A stretch of 20,912 nt of DNA from an uncultured Pelosinus sp. (lineage in GTDB: Bacteria > Bacillota > Negativicutes > UMGS1260): positions 1 to 20,912 of the forward strand of contig URQW01000050.1 in assembly GCA_900550105.1 (NCBI GenBank), in the 5' to 3' direction. Shown piece by piece: positions 1 to 8,280 of the stretch. Made by a program: the position numbers and the translations under genes. Every line of letters begins with the position of its first letter. Position 1 is the stretch's first letter. The notes beneath the pieces were generated by a model. It worked only from the letters and a program-made list of their open reading frames with translations. It had not been told where the DNA came from and searched no databases.

Positions 1-1
1 T

Positions 2-622
2 GATATTGGCGGCGCTACGACAGATGTGTATTCCTTGGCCAAAGGACAGCCGACCAAGCCGAATGTGCAGCTTAGGGGCTTAGAGGAGCCTTTTGCGAAA
101 CGAACCGTTGAGGGCGATTTAGGAATGCGCTATAGTGCCACGGCCTTACTGAAGGCGGCAGGAGCGCCGAAAATTGCTGCTTATGGCGATGTAACAGAAG
201 AATCTGTAACTCGTTATATCGAAAAAATTGATCGTGACAAAGACTACCTGGCAACAACGCAGGAAGAACATACTTTGGAAACGGCCATGGGCAAAGCCTG
301 TACAGCCTTAGCGGCTGACCGGCATGTCGGGCAGATTGAAAGCGTGTATTCTATTGTCGGTACCGTTTTTGTACAGACTGGCAAAGATTTAACAAAGGTA
401 GAAACGGTTTTGGGAACAGGCGGTGTCATTGTCAATCATGGTGAGCCTGAGAAGATTTTGGCAGGCATTGTCTTTGATGAAACGGCGCCAGATTTGTTAA
501 AGCCGCAAAAACCAAACATGTATGTAGATAGGCTTTATATTCTCGCGGCTATGGGACTTTTGGCAGAAGCCTACCCTGATACAGCTGTGCGCATGATGAA
601 AAAATATATGTTGGAAAAATAG
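2..622 (+). CDS. glmL: GlmL/MutL, glutamate mutase reactivating ATPase (C-terminal part)
   Basis: The reading frame is already open at base 2, so the 5' end lies outside the window. About 206 C-terminal residues of a protein that is usually around 460 long are present. The first residues, DIGGATTDVYS, form an actin/Hsp70-type ATPase phosphate-binding segment typical of the MutL/GlmL family. Family members reactivate adenosylcobalamin-dependent glutamate mutase by exchanging damaged cobalamin at the expense of ATP. The stop lies just before the ribosome site of glmE, so the two are in one operon. The small cobalamin-binding subunit glmS is not in the window and would be expected upstream. Confidence 0.93.
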   Translation, partial: DIGGATTDVYSLAKGQPTKPNVQLRGLEEPFAKRTVEGDLGMRYSATALLKAAGAPKIAAYGDVTEESVTRYIEKIDRDKDYLATTQEEHTLETAMGKACTALAADRHVGQIESVYSIVGTVFVQTGKDLTKVETVLGTGGVIVNHGEPEKILAGIVFDETAPDLLKPQKPNMYVDRLYILAAMGLLAEAYPDTAVRMMKKYMLEK

Positions 623-637
623 ATGGAGGGAAGCAAA

Positions 638-2089
638 GTGGAACTAAAAAATAAGAAATGGTCCCGCGATGAATTTTTTGCAATGCGTGAAGAGGTGTTG
701 AAACAATGGCCTACAGGTAGTGAGGTCGATTTTGATGAGGCTGTGAAATACCATGAAACGATTCCCGCCAAAAAACATTTTGCGAAACGGCTAGTAAAAG
801 CCAAACGCGATAAAGAAACTTTAACTCAGCCGCGCGCTGGCGTTGCCTTAATTGATGAACACATTCAGCTCTTGAATTTCTTAAAAGAAGAAGGTTTAGC
901 TGATCTTTTACCGACAACGATTGATAGCTATACGCGGCAAAATCAATATAAAGAAGCGCAAAACGGGATTGAAGAAAGTAAACGGGCCGGACGTTCGCTA
1001 TTAAATGGTTTTCCAGCAGTAAATCATGGCGTTCATGGAGTTCGTCGTTTAATTGAAAGTGTCAACGGACCGCTACAGGTTCGGCATGGTACGCCTGACG
1101 CTAGATTGCTTACGGAAATCTCTTTAGCAGGCGGCTTTACTTCTTACGAAGGCGGCGGTATTTCTTATAATATTCCTTACGCTAAAAGCGTTTCGTTGGA
1201 ACAGACGATTTTAGACTGGCAGTATGCTGACCGTTTAGTAGGTCTCTACGCCGAAGCTGGAGTAGAAATTAACCGCGAGCCCTTCGGACCTTTAACAGGA
1301 ACGCTTGTACCGCCTTGTGTTTCTCATGCTGTAGCAATTATTGAGGGCCTCTTAGCAGCAGAACAAGGTGTAAAAAATATTACGCTTGGCTACGGTCAGT
1401 GCGGTAACTTAATTCAAGATATTGCGGCGATTCGGGCCCTGGAAGAATTGGCTGCAGAGTATTTTGCGAAACATGGCTATAATGATTGCGTGCTTACTAG
1501 CGTTTTCCATCAGTGGATGGGCGGTTTCCCGCAGGATGAAGCCAAAGCCTTTGGGGTTATTTCCTGGGGAGCTGCTGCGGCTGTATTGTCAGGGGCTACG
1601 AAGGTTATTGTCAAGACTCCCCATGAAGCGCTGGGTATTCCGACGAAAGAAGCCAACGCGCAAGGCCTTAGAGCGACGAAACAGGTCGTTAATATGCTGC
1701 GTGACCAGGTATTCCCGGTTACCGCGGAAGTGGCGGCAGAAATCGCTGTTATTAAAGCAGAAACTCACTGCATTTTAAATAAAGTGCAAGAACTTGGCAA
1801 TGGTGACTATGCTGTGGGCGTTGTACGGGCCTTTGAAACAGGCGTTCTTGACGTTCCTTTCGCACCTAGCCGCTACAATTTAAATAAAATTTTACCGGCT
1901 CGTGATAATAACGGCGCTGTTCGTCTCTTTGATGTAGGCAATCTGCCCTTTACGGACGATCTCATTGCCTTCCATCGCGATAAAATTGAAGAAAGAGCGC
2001 AAGAAGAAGATCGCGCAGCAAGTTTCCAAATGGTAATCGATGATATTTATGCAATTTCCAATGGTCGTCTCGTCGGCAGACCACGCTAA
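638..2089 (+). CDS. glmE: Glutamate mutase epsilon (large) subunit
   Basis: This is the catalytic TIM-barrel subunit of methylaspartate mutase, which rearranges L-glutamate to (2S,3S)-3-methylaspartate together with the B12 subunit GlmS. I start it at GTG 638 rather than ATG 623, because GGAGG at 625-629 lies inside the longer version and is correctly spaced for the GTG. The 483-residue product then has the length known for the Clostridium cochlearium enzyme. With that numbering the three substrate-carboxylate arginines fall at R66 (TQPRAG), R100 (SYTRQN) and R149 (LQVRHG), and E171 and Y181 also coincide with the known active-site positions. It appears intact and functional. It is the first committed step of the pathway whose next enzyme, mal, follows after an 87-base gap. 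Confidence 0.96.
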   Translation: MELKNKKWSRDEFFAMREEVLKQWPTGSEVDFDEAVKYHETIPAKKHFAKRLVKAKRDKETLTQPRAGVALIDEHIQLLNFLKEEGLADLLPTTIDSYTRQNQYKEAQNGIEESKRAGRSLLNGFPAVNHGVHGVRRLIESVNGPLQVRHGTPDARLLTEISLAGGFTSYEGGGISYNIPYAKSVSLEQTILDWQYADRLVGLYAEAGVEINREPFGPLTGTLVPPCVSHAVAIIEGLLAAEQGVKNITLGYGQCGNLIQDIAAIRALEELAAEYFAKHGYNDCVLTSVFHQWMGGFPQDEAKAFGVISWGAAAAVLSGATKVIVKTPHEALGIPTKEANAQGLRATKQVVNMLRDQVFPVTAEVAAEIAVIKAETHCILNKVQELGNGDYAVGVVRAFETGVLDVPFAPSRYNLNKILPARDNNGAVRLFDVGNLPFTDDLIAFHRDKIEERAQEEDRAASFQMVIDDIYAISNGRLVGRPR

Positions 2090-2096
2090 GTACACA

Positions 2097-2137
2097 GAAA
2101 CTTTCTAGCCCGGCCTTGCCGGGCTCTGCCTAGTTTC
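2097..2137 (+). other. Two-tier stem-loop between glmE and mal
   Basis: Bases 2107-2114 and 2118-2125 form a perfect 8-bp GC-rich stem (AGCCCGGC / GCCGGGCT) with a 3-base loop. Outside it, GAAACT at 2097-2102 pairs with AGTTTC at 2132-2137. No T-run follows, so it is a poor intrinsic terminator. It more likely acts as an mRNA processing or stability element, or a partial attenuator, that sets glmLE against mal and downstream expression. Confidence 0.6.
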
Positions 2138-2176
2138 CGTTCATAAATCTACGATAAAAAGTCAGGAGATGGAGTT

Positions 2177-3431
2177 ATGAAAATTGTTGATGTGATTTGT
2201 TCCCGTAGTTTAACAGGTTTTTATTTTGATGACCAGAGAGCGATTAAAAATAATGCTGTACATGAAGGCTTTACCTATGCAGGTACGCCGATTACGCCAG
2301 GGTTTAAGGCGATTCGTCAAGCCGGGGAAGCTGTATCTGTTACGATTTTATTAGAAGATGGTCAGGTGGCTTACGGCGATTGCGCCGCTGTGCAATATAG
2401 CGGTGCTGGCGGACGGGATCCCGTTTTTTTAGCTGACGATTTTATTCCAGTGATTGAACAGCAAATTCGGCCACGCCTTTTAGGCCGCGAGTTGTCCTCT
2501 TTTAAAGCGCTTGCCGAAGAAATTGATAGTTTAGCTGATGCCAATACAGGCAAACGGATTCACACAGCGCTGCGTTATGGCGTAACTCAGGCCATTTTGG
2601 ACGCAGTCGCTAAAGCAAAACATCAATTGATGTGCGAAGTCATTGCCGACGAATACAACACTACAGTCAGCGATCGCGAAATTCCTATTTTTACGCAGTC
2701 TGGCGATGACCGTTATGATAATGCTGATAAAATGATCATTAAAGGTGCGCAGGTATTGCCGCATGCGCTTATTAATAATGTCAAAGAAAAACTTGGTGAA
2801 AAAGGTGAACTCCTTCTTGATTATGTAACTTGGTTAAAAAACCGCGTCTTAAAACTGCGCACTGATGAAGCCTATCTGCCTACGCTGCATATTGATGTTT
2901 TATGGTACGATTGGTCTTGCTTTTAAAGGGAATATTGACGCTATGGTCGAATATTTCCGTAGTCTTGAACAGGCCGCTGCGCCGTTAAAACTTCGCATCG
3001 AAGGTCCAATGGATGTAGAAGAACGGGAAGGCCAGATGAAAGCTCTTACCGAGCTTACGGCAAAACTTCATAAAGAAAATATCCAGGTAGAAGTAGTTGC
3101 CGATGAATGGTGCAATACTTACGAAGACATCAAAGATTTTGCTGACCGGAAAGCTGGCGATATGCTGCAGATTAAGACACCGGATCTTGGCGGTATCAAT
3201 AACATTATTGAAGCTGTCTTATATTGCAAGGAAAAAGGCGTTGGCGCCTATCAAGGCGGTACTTGCAACGAAACAGATCGTAGCGCGCAAGTCTGCGTGC
3301 ATGTGGCTATGGCGACCCAACCAGCACAGATGCTGGCTAAACCAGGCATGGGCGTCGATGAAGGTCTCATGATTGTCTATAATGAAATGCAGCGTATCCT
3401 GGCTGTTCGCAAGGCTCGTAAAAACAAATAA
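2177..3431 (+). pseudogene. mal: Methylaspartate ammonia-lyase, split by a single-base frameshift
   Basis: This enolase-superfamily enzyme converts 3-methylaspartate to mesaconate and ammonia. The N-terminal part runs from ATG 2177 (AGGAG upstream) and leaves the family sequence after LHIDV, ending at the stop 2924-2926. The rest of the protein (YGTIGLAFKGNID onward) continues one base later in another frame to 3431. Removing one T from the TTTT run at 2898-2901 restores a 417-residue protein, against about 413 for the Clostridium tetanomorphum enzyme. All catalytic positions then appear at a constant +2 offset from that enzyme: H196 (LPHALIN), metal ligands D240, E275 and D309, and K333 (QIKTPDLGG). 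The break falls two codons after ligand D240. The otherwise perfect conservation suggests a sequencing or assembly error or a very recent mutation; a programmed +1 shift is less likely, as no obvious slippery signal is seen. Confidence 0.93.
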
Positions 3432-3456
3432 ACAAAAGTTTCAGGAGGATTCATTC

Positions 3457-4389
3457 ATGAGAAGTATGATGCTTGGCGATCATTTGATGTATGCCAGTTA
3501 TTTTGCGCCGCGGGGCCGCAATCGGATTTATGACCTGGGACAACAGCTTAGCGAAAGATATTTATCTCCCTTAGATCGCCTTATCGGCATTATCGGCGGT
3601 CCGGGAGCAGGCAAATCTTCTCTCGTCAAAGGCATGTTTCCAGGACTTGAACTGACAAACGATGATGATGGCGTTAATATTCGACCTTTGCCACTACTCA
3701 AGAATATTGATAAAGGCTTTTTTAACAGTCATACCTATCATGTTGATATCCGTTTCGAAATGGCCTTTACGCAGCTGCATGTTTTGGCGGAAGCCGTGCA
3801 AAAGGCTCTGTCCCATGGCAAGCGGGTTATTGTGGAGCATTTTGATCTTCTATATCCAGCCCTAGAAGTCAACGCTGACGTGCTCTTTGGCGTAGGCGGC
3901 GAGGTCATTGCGGTAAGACCGACGGTTTTCGGTCCCTTGCCGCAAGAGGTGCTGGAAGTTGTTACTCATACACTGCGGTATCGGAAAATGGCTCATACGG
4001 CGGAAGATTTGACGGCTATGATTTTGCGCAACGACTATAATGCCATTTTAGATTTTAGTCATCGTGATGTGCATCATGGCTTTGTTCTTGAGTATCCTTT
4101 AAACATCGAAGCCGATTTGGCAGAAGTGGAGAAAAAAGTAAAGGACCTCATTGATGACGGGGTCAAAGTTTGTTATCACGATGAGGCTCATATCCGAATT
4201 GGGAAAGATTTATGGGATTGTTCCGGGCCACGGACTCATGTGAAAAATACGGAAGACATTGAAAATTTCCGGCTTGTTCACCATTATACTTATGATCCTA
4301 AGACCAAGAGTTATTTGATTATTGGAATTGTCGGCCCTAAAGCTGATGATTTAGACGGCTTTGCCGCTTTGAGCTACTCGGTTCGATAA
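3457..4389 (+). CDS. P-loop NTPase fused to an AlaRS second-additional-domain-like module
   Basis: The 310-residue product starts at ATG 3457 behind AGGAGG, 25 bases after mal. Residues 47-55 (GGPGAGKSS) are a Walker A P-loop, and roughly residues 1-170 look like a small-molecule or nucleoside kinase fold. The C-terminal part resembles the editing/AlaX-type domain of alanyl-tRNA synthetase. HRDVH at 202-206 corresponds to HxxxH, and CSGPRTH at 255-261 corresponds to the CGGTH motif with two extra residues, followed by the usual VxNTxxIxxF pattern. Those residues could bind zinc. No signal peptide or membrane segment is seen, so it is probably cytosolic. Its place between mal and citD suggests a role in methylaspartate fermentation, perhaps acting on an amino-acid-like intermediate. 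The function is unknown to me and no reaction is assigned. Confidence 0.8.
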   Translation: MRSMMLGDHLMYASYFAPRGRNRIYDLGQQLSERYLSPLDRLIGIIGGPGAGKSSLVKGMFPGLELTNDDDGVNIRPLPLLKNIDKGFFNSHTYHVDIRFEMAFTQLHVLAEAVQKALSHGKRVIVEHFDLLYPALEVNADVLFGVGGEVIAVRPTVFGPLPQEVLEVVTHTLRYRKMAHTAEDLTAMILRNDYNAILDFSHRDVHHGFVLEYPLNIEADLAEVEKKVKDLIDDGVKVCYHDEAHIRIGKDLWDCSGPRTHVKNTEDIENFRLVHHYTYDPKTKSYLIIGIVGPKADDLDGFAALSYSVR

Positions 4390-4432
4390 GTATAGCGGCA
4401 CCCGTCACAATGGAAAAGAGGAGGCAGACTCG

Positions 4433-4723
4433 ATGCAAAAGCTTCAACCTGCCCAGGCGGGGACCTTGGAATCAAATGATATTCAAATTACTTTATCGCC
4501 AGCGGCTGCCGGCAGCGGCATCCAGATTGAGTTGACAAGTGCTGTTCTACTGCAATTTGGCGATCAGATTAAAGCGGTTCTTCTGGCTGTAGCGCAGGAG
4601 CAGAATGTAACCGATATTTTGGTGCAAGCCCATGATCGCGGTGCGTTAGATTGTACGATCCGGGCTAGAATGCTGGCAGTTTTAGCCAGAGCCGGTGTGA
4701 CCATAAAGGAGGCGATGGCATGA
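4433..4723 (+). CDS. citD: Citrate/citramalate lyase acyl carrier protein (gamma subunit)
   Basis: A 96-residue protein of the usual CitD length. The family motif GTLESNDI puts the prosthetic-group serine at S14, where the phosphoribosyl-dephospho-CoA arm is attached. The conserved C-terminal segment GALDCTIRARML is also present. A GAGGAGG site lies about 9 bases before ATG 4433, and the last codons overlap the start of citE (ATGA at 4720-4723), so the two are translationally coupled. The acetylated ACP passes substrate acyl groups between the alpha and beta subunits. Directly behind glutamate mutase and methylaspartase, the complex is more likely citramalate lyase than citrate lyase; sequence alone does not settle this. 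Confidence 0.93.
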   Translation: MQKLQPAQAGTLESNDIQITLSPAAAGSGIQIELTSAVLLQFGDQIKAVLLAVAQEQNVTDILVQAHDRGALDCTIRARMLAVLARAGVTIKEAMA

Positions 4724-5595
4724 TTTCGCTTCGGAGAAGTTTGCTTTTTTTGCCGGGGAATAATCCGGGAATGTTGCAAAACGGCGGTGTATTTGGTGCC
4801 GACGGTGTCATTTTAGACTTAGAAGATTCTGTAGCGCCTAACCAAAAAGATGCTGCTCGGTTTCTCGTATCTCAGGCATTGAAAACAGTGGATTATGAAC
4901 AAAGTGAGACTATTGTCAGGGTAAATCCCTTGGACACTTTTGGGAAAACAGATATTCCGGCCATTGTTGCTTGTCGTCCTTCGGCATTGCTGTTGCCCAA
5001 GGTAGAAAGTCCTGATGATATTTTAGCGGCAGTACGCCTGATTGAAACGGCAGAAAAAACGCCGGGAGAGGTCAAGATTATTGCCCTGTTAGAAACGCCG
5101 AAAGGAATTGCCGAAGCCTATTCGATTGCGAAAGCCCATGAGCGGATTGTGGCTCTTGCCTTAGGGGCGGAAGATTATACGGCAGCGCTCGGAGCGAAGC
5201 GGACGAAAGAAGGCAATGAAATTTTCTCAGCTCGGACGCAAGTCATCAATTCGGCAGCTGCCGCAGGAATCCAATCCATTGATACGCCGTTTACTGATGC
5301 GGCGGATGAAGCAGGTTTAATCGCTGATACGATGCTAGCAAAACGTCTTGGCTTCAAAGGAAAATTGAGCATTAATCCGCGGCAAATCGACTCGATTCAT
5401 TCTGTATTCAATCCATCGCCTCAAGATATTATCTGGGCTGATCAGGTGATTGCCGCTATTGAAAAAGCCGAATCGGAAGGAGCCGGTGTGGCGTCTTTGA
5501 ACGGGAAAATGGTTGACGCTCCTGTTGTGAGTCGGGCGCAGACGATTCGTTTTCTGGCAGAACGGTTAGGACTCAAGGGGGAAGATGCGCTATGA
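4720..5595 (+). CDS. citE: Citrate/citramalate lyase beta subunit
   Basis: A 291-residue HpcH/HpaI-aldolase-superfamily TIM barrel. It cleaves the citryl-ACP or citramalyl-ACP thioester to acetyl-ACP plus oxaloacetate or pyruvate. Visible family features are RSLLFLPGNNP at the N terminus, DGVILDLEDSV, an arginine in VRVNPLDT (R67), and Mg-binding acids E125 (ALLETPKG) and D152 (LGAEDYTAA). GGAGG at 4708-4712 precedes the start. The gene overlaps both citD and citF by ATGA junctions, which keeps the three subunits in step. Confidence 0.94.
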   Translation: MISLRRSLLFLPGNNPGMLQNGGVFGADGVILDLEDSVAPNQKDAARFLVSQALKTVDYEQSETIVRVNPLDTFGKTDIPAIVACRPSALLLPKVESPDDILAAVRLIETAEKTPGEVKIIALLETPKGIAEAYSIAKAHERIVALALGAEDYTAALGAKRTKEGNEIFSARTQVINSAAAAGIQSIDTPFTDAADEAGLIADTMLAKRLGFKGKLSINPRQIDSIHSVFNPSPQDIIWADQVIAAIEKAESEGAGVASLNGKMVDAPVVSRAQTIRFLAERLGLKGEDAL

Positions 5596-7130
5596 AAAAT
5601 AGTATTGGCAGAGAAGTACCAACAGAGTTGGCTGGACGTACTTTACAGCCCTTTCAAGGAGCCTTTGAGACACCGCCGACCATGCGTCGCGCTGCACCGC
5701 CGGTAAAAACGATTCACCCTGGCGAAGACAAACTATTTGACAGTTTGGAAGCCGTTTTTAAAGCGATTCCCGTTTGTGACGGAATGACCTTAGGATTCCA
5801 TCACCATTTGCGTAATGGTGACGGTGTTGTCAATCAGGTGCTAGCCGTAGCTGCCAAGCTGGGCTTGAAGAATTTAACCATTGCGTTAAGTTCGGTTTTC
5901 CCGGTTCATGCGCCGCTCGTTGACTATGTAAAACAAGGCGTTGTCGCCAAGTTAGATACAAATTATATGTCTGGTCCTGTAGCGCAGGCTGTTTCGGAAG
6001 GCCTTTTCACCGAACCAGTTATGCTCCGTACTCATGGCGGCAGAGCCAGAGCCATTGAGTGTGGCCAGCTTCATATTGATGTGGCTTTTGTGGCTGCTCC
6101 AGCAGCAGATCCTTACGGGAATCTAAATGGCGTGGCTGGGCAGGCTGCTTGTGGTTCGCTTGGTTATGCTATGCCTGATGCTGAATACGGCGATGTTGTT
6201 GTTGCGGTGACAGATCATATTGAAGCGTATCCGCTTGCTCCTGTTTCGATTCCTCAGACGAGAGTAGACTATGTCGTCAAAGTTGATTCGATCGGCGATC
6301 CTAAGGGGATCGTATCAGGTACGACGAAAGTAACGAAAGATCCTGTTGCCTTAAAAATTGCAGAATCAGCCGCAAAGGTCATTGATGCTCTCGGCTTTAT
6401 TAAAAACGGGTTTTCCTTCCAGACAGGCGCTGGCGGCGCTTCGCTGGCTACAGCAGCTTTTGTGAAAAAAATGATGCAGGAACGCCAGGTAAAAGGCAGT
6501 TTTGCTTTAGGCGGCATTACTGGTTTCATGGTTAATATGCTGGAAGAAGGCTTGTTTGAAAAGATCATTGACGTACAGGGCTTTGATCTGGAAGCGGTTC
6601 ATTCCATTGCAACGAATCCCAATCATCTCGAAATCAGCGCTGGCGGCTATGCCAGCCCCTTTAATAAAGGTTGCGCTGTAAATCAGCTTGATGTAGTGAT
6701 TTTAGGCGCTACCGAAATTGATACGAAGTTCCATGTTAATGTTGTAACTGGTTCTGACGGCGTAATTATGGGCGGTTCTGGCGGACATAGCGACGCAGCG
6801 GCTGGCGCTAAAGTAACGATTGTTGTAGCGAATTTAATTCGCGGTCGGTTACCGATCATTGTTGATGAAGTGCTTACAGCGACTACGCCAGGTGAAACGA
6901 TTGATATACTTGTTACCGAACAGGGAATTGCAGTGAATCCTAAGCGTCCGGAACTAACAGAAGCTCTCTTAAAACGGAAGCTTCCCGTAAAATCCATAGA
7001 GGAATTAAAAGCAAAAGCGGAGAAAATAGCAGGAAAACCGAAAGCGATCCCCCATGACGGTCCTGTTGTTGCTCTTGTTGAGTATCGCGACGGAACGATC
7101 ATTGATGTGGTTCGCAAAGTTGTGAGGTAA
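5592..7130 (+). CDS. citF: Citrate/citramalate lyase alpha subunit (ACP transferase)
   Basis: A 512-residue protein of normal CitF length. The alpha subunit is a CoA-transferase-family enzyme that swaps the acetyl group on the ACP for citrate or citramalate, releasing acetate. Recognisable stretches are the N-terminal GREVPTELAGRTLQPF, the glycine-rich FQTGAGGASLATAAF, and VTGSDGVIMGGSGGHSD near the C-terminal third. The start overlaps the citE stop by four bases. No frame damage is seen. Together with citD and citE it makes a complete lyase complex; the citX and citG genes that make and attach the prosthetic group are absent from this window. Confidence 0.94.
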   Translation: MKNSIGREVPTELAGRTLQPFQGAFETPPTMRRAAPPVKTIHPGEDKLFDSLEAVFKAIPVCDGMTLGFHHHLRNGDGVVNQVLAVAAKLGLKNLTIALSSVFPVHAPLVDYVKQGVVAKLDTNYMSGPVAQAVSEGLFTEPVMLRTHGGRARAIECGQLHIDVAFVAAPAADPYGNLNGVAGQAACGSLGYAMPDAEYGDVVVAVTDHIEAYPLAPVSIPQTRVDYVVKVDSIGDPKGIVSGTTKVTKDPVALKIAESAAKVIDALGFIKNGFSFQTGAGGASLATAAFVKKMMQERQVKGSFALGGITGFMVNMLEEGLFEKIIDVQGFDLEAVHSIATNPNHLEISAGGYASPFNKGCAVNQLDVVILGATEIDTKFHVNVVTGSDGVIMGGSGGHSDAAAGAKVTIVVANLIRGRLPIIVDEVLTATTPGETIDILVTEQGIAVNPKRPELTEALLKRKLPVKSIEELKAKAEKIAGKPKAIPHDGPVVALVEYRDGTIIDVVRKVVR

Positions 7131-7134
7131 TAAT

Positions 7135-8178
7135 ATGTGGAATTCCTTTACGGAGAGAGTTGTAAATCTAAATAATCAGAAGGAAGTTGCGGAAATCAGA
7201 GATTTTCTTGCTCCCTTCGAGCTATCTTTTGATGGTCAAGTTGATTATACCGTTGCCATCATGGATAACGATACTCTGATAGCCACAGGATCGCTTAGCG
7301 GTCCTGTGCTTCGTAATTTTGCGGTAGATGAAAATTACCAAGGTGAAAATCTTACTGGTAAAGTAGTGACTCATTTACTGAGCGAAGCGGCAAGGCGTGG
7401 TCATTTTCACACATTTTTATTTACAAAACCGAAAATTGTCCAACTTTTTACGCAGCTTGGTTTTGCTTTGCTCTGCGAAGTCGAAAAAGCGGCGCTGCTG
7501 GAAACGGGCCTTCCGTCGATTGCGAACTATAAGCAAGATCTTGCGGCGCAGACTGCCGATCTGCCCCCGGGGAGGCGGGCTGTTCTGGTGATGAATTGCA
7601 ATCCCTTTACGAAAGGCCATCAGGCCATTATTGAACAGGCAGCGAGGGAGTGTGATTCGGTCGTCGTGCTTGTCGTCAGTGAAGATCAGTCTGCGTTTCC
7701 GTTTGCCGTTCGCTATGAACTTGTCAAGGCTGGCGTGAAACATCTAGCGAATGTCCGCGTCGTGCCAAGTGGTCCCTATACGGTATCGCGGGCTACCTTC
7801 CCTGATTACTTTGTGAAAGGGAATGATGTTGTGACGGCGCAAACCCAGCTGGATGCTAAACTTTTTGCTGTGCATATTGCTCCAACGCTGCAAGCAACGG
7901 TGCGTTATGTAGGAGAAGAGCCTTATTGTGAAGTAACTAGAGCATATAATAGTGCTCTAGCGGCTGTTTTGCCTCAGCATGGCATCGAAGTAAAAGTAGT
8001 TCGCCGTTTAGCTCAGGATGACGAGGCGATTAGCGCTTCGAAAGTTCGCGAACTAATTCGGCAAGGCAAAATAGCCGAAATCGCTGCCATTGTGCCGGAA
8101 ACTACCTATGAATATTTACAGTCTGATCAGGCAAAAGTGATTATTGAAAAAATTCGCACCTTTTCCACGCGACATTAG
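7135..8178 (+). CDS. citC: [Citrate (pro-3S)-lyase] ligase
   Basis: This enzyme uses ATP and acetate to acetylate the thiol of the lyase ACP arm, switching the complex on. The 347 residues show the two CitC modules. The N-terminal GNAT-like domain has an ENYQGENLTGK acetyl-CoA-fold motif at about 66-76. The C-terminal nucleotidyltransferase has NPFTKGH at 156-162 (the H/TxGH motif) and a late ISASKVR motif. The start is 4 bases after citF with only a weak GTGAGG upstream, so translation is probably coupled. It closes the operon; a promoter for the next gene follows. Confidence 0.93.
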   Translation: MWNSFTERVVNLNNQKEVAEIRDFLAPFELSFDGQVDYTVAIMDNDTLIATGSLSGPVLRNFAVDENYQGENLTGKVVTHLLSEAARRGHFHTFLFTKPKIVQLFTQLGFALLCEVEKAALLETGLPSIANYKQDLAAQTADLPPGRRAVLVMNCNPFTKGHQAIIEQAARECDSVVVLVVSEDQSAFPFAVRYELVKAGVKHLANVRVVPSGPYTVSRATFPDYFVKGNDVVTAQTQLDAKLFAVHIAPTLQATVRYVGEEPYCEVTRAYNSALAAVLPQHGIEVKVVRRLAQDDEAISASKVRELIRQGKIAEIAAIVPETTYEYLQSDQAKVIIEKIRTFSTRH

Positions 8179-8188
8179 TCAGAATGGG

Positions 8189-8217
8189 TTGAATATTGTC
8201 CCACTTTTCTATACAAT
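8189..8217 (+). promoter_or_regulatory. Sigma-A-type promoter for the malic enzyme gene
   Basis: TTGAAT at 8189-8194 and TACAAT at 8212-8217 are separated by 17 bases, a good housekeeping promoter match. It lies between the citC stop and the malic enzyme ribosome site (GAGGGGGA near 8267-8274), so the malic enzyme can be expressed separately from the glutamate operon. Confidence 0.6.
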
Positions 8218-8280
8218 ATACATAGAAGCAGTTATTTAGAAAGTATGGGGCTGCTAACTCATTCATGAGGGGGAAGTGTT

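Noticed and set aside
623..637. ATG start five codons upstream of glmE
   Set aside because: It would place the GGAGG ribosome site inside the coding region; GTG 638 gives exact agreement with known active-site numbering.
2893..2905. Programmed frameshift signal in mal
   Set aside because: A +1 shift is needed, and there is no rare-codon or stop-codon hungry site, internal ribosome-like stimulator or obvious downstream structure. Error or mutation is simpler.
3373..3456. Longer N terminus for the P-loop fusion protein, starting inside mal
   Set aside because: It overlaps the conserved mal C terminus in another frame, while AGGAGG sits correctly before ATG 3457.
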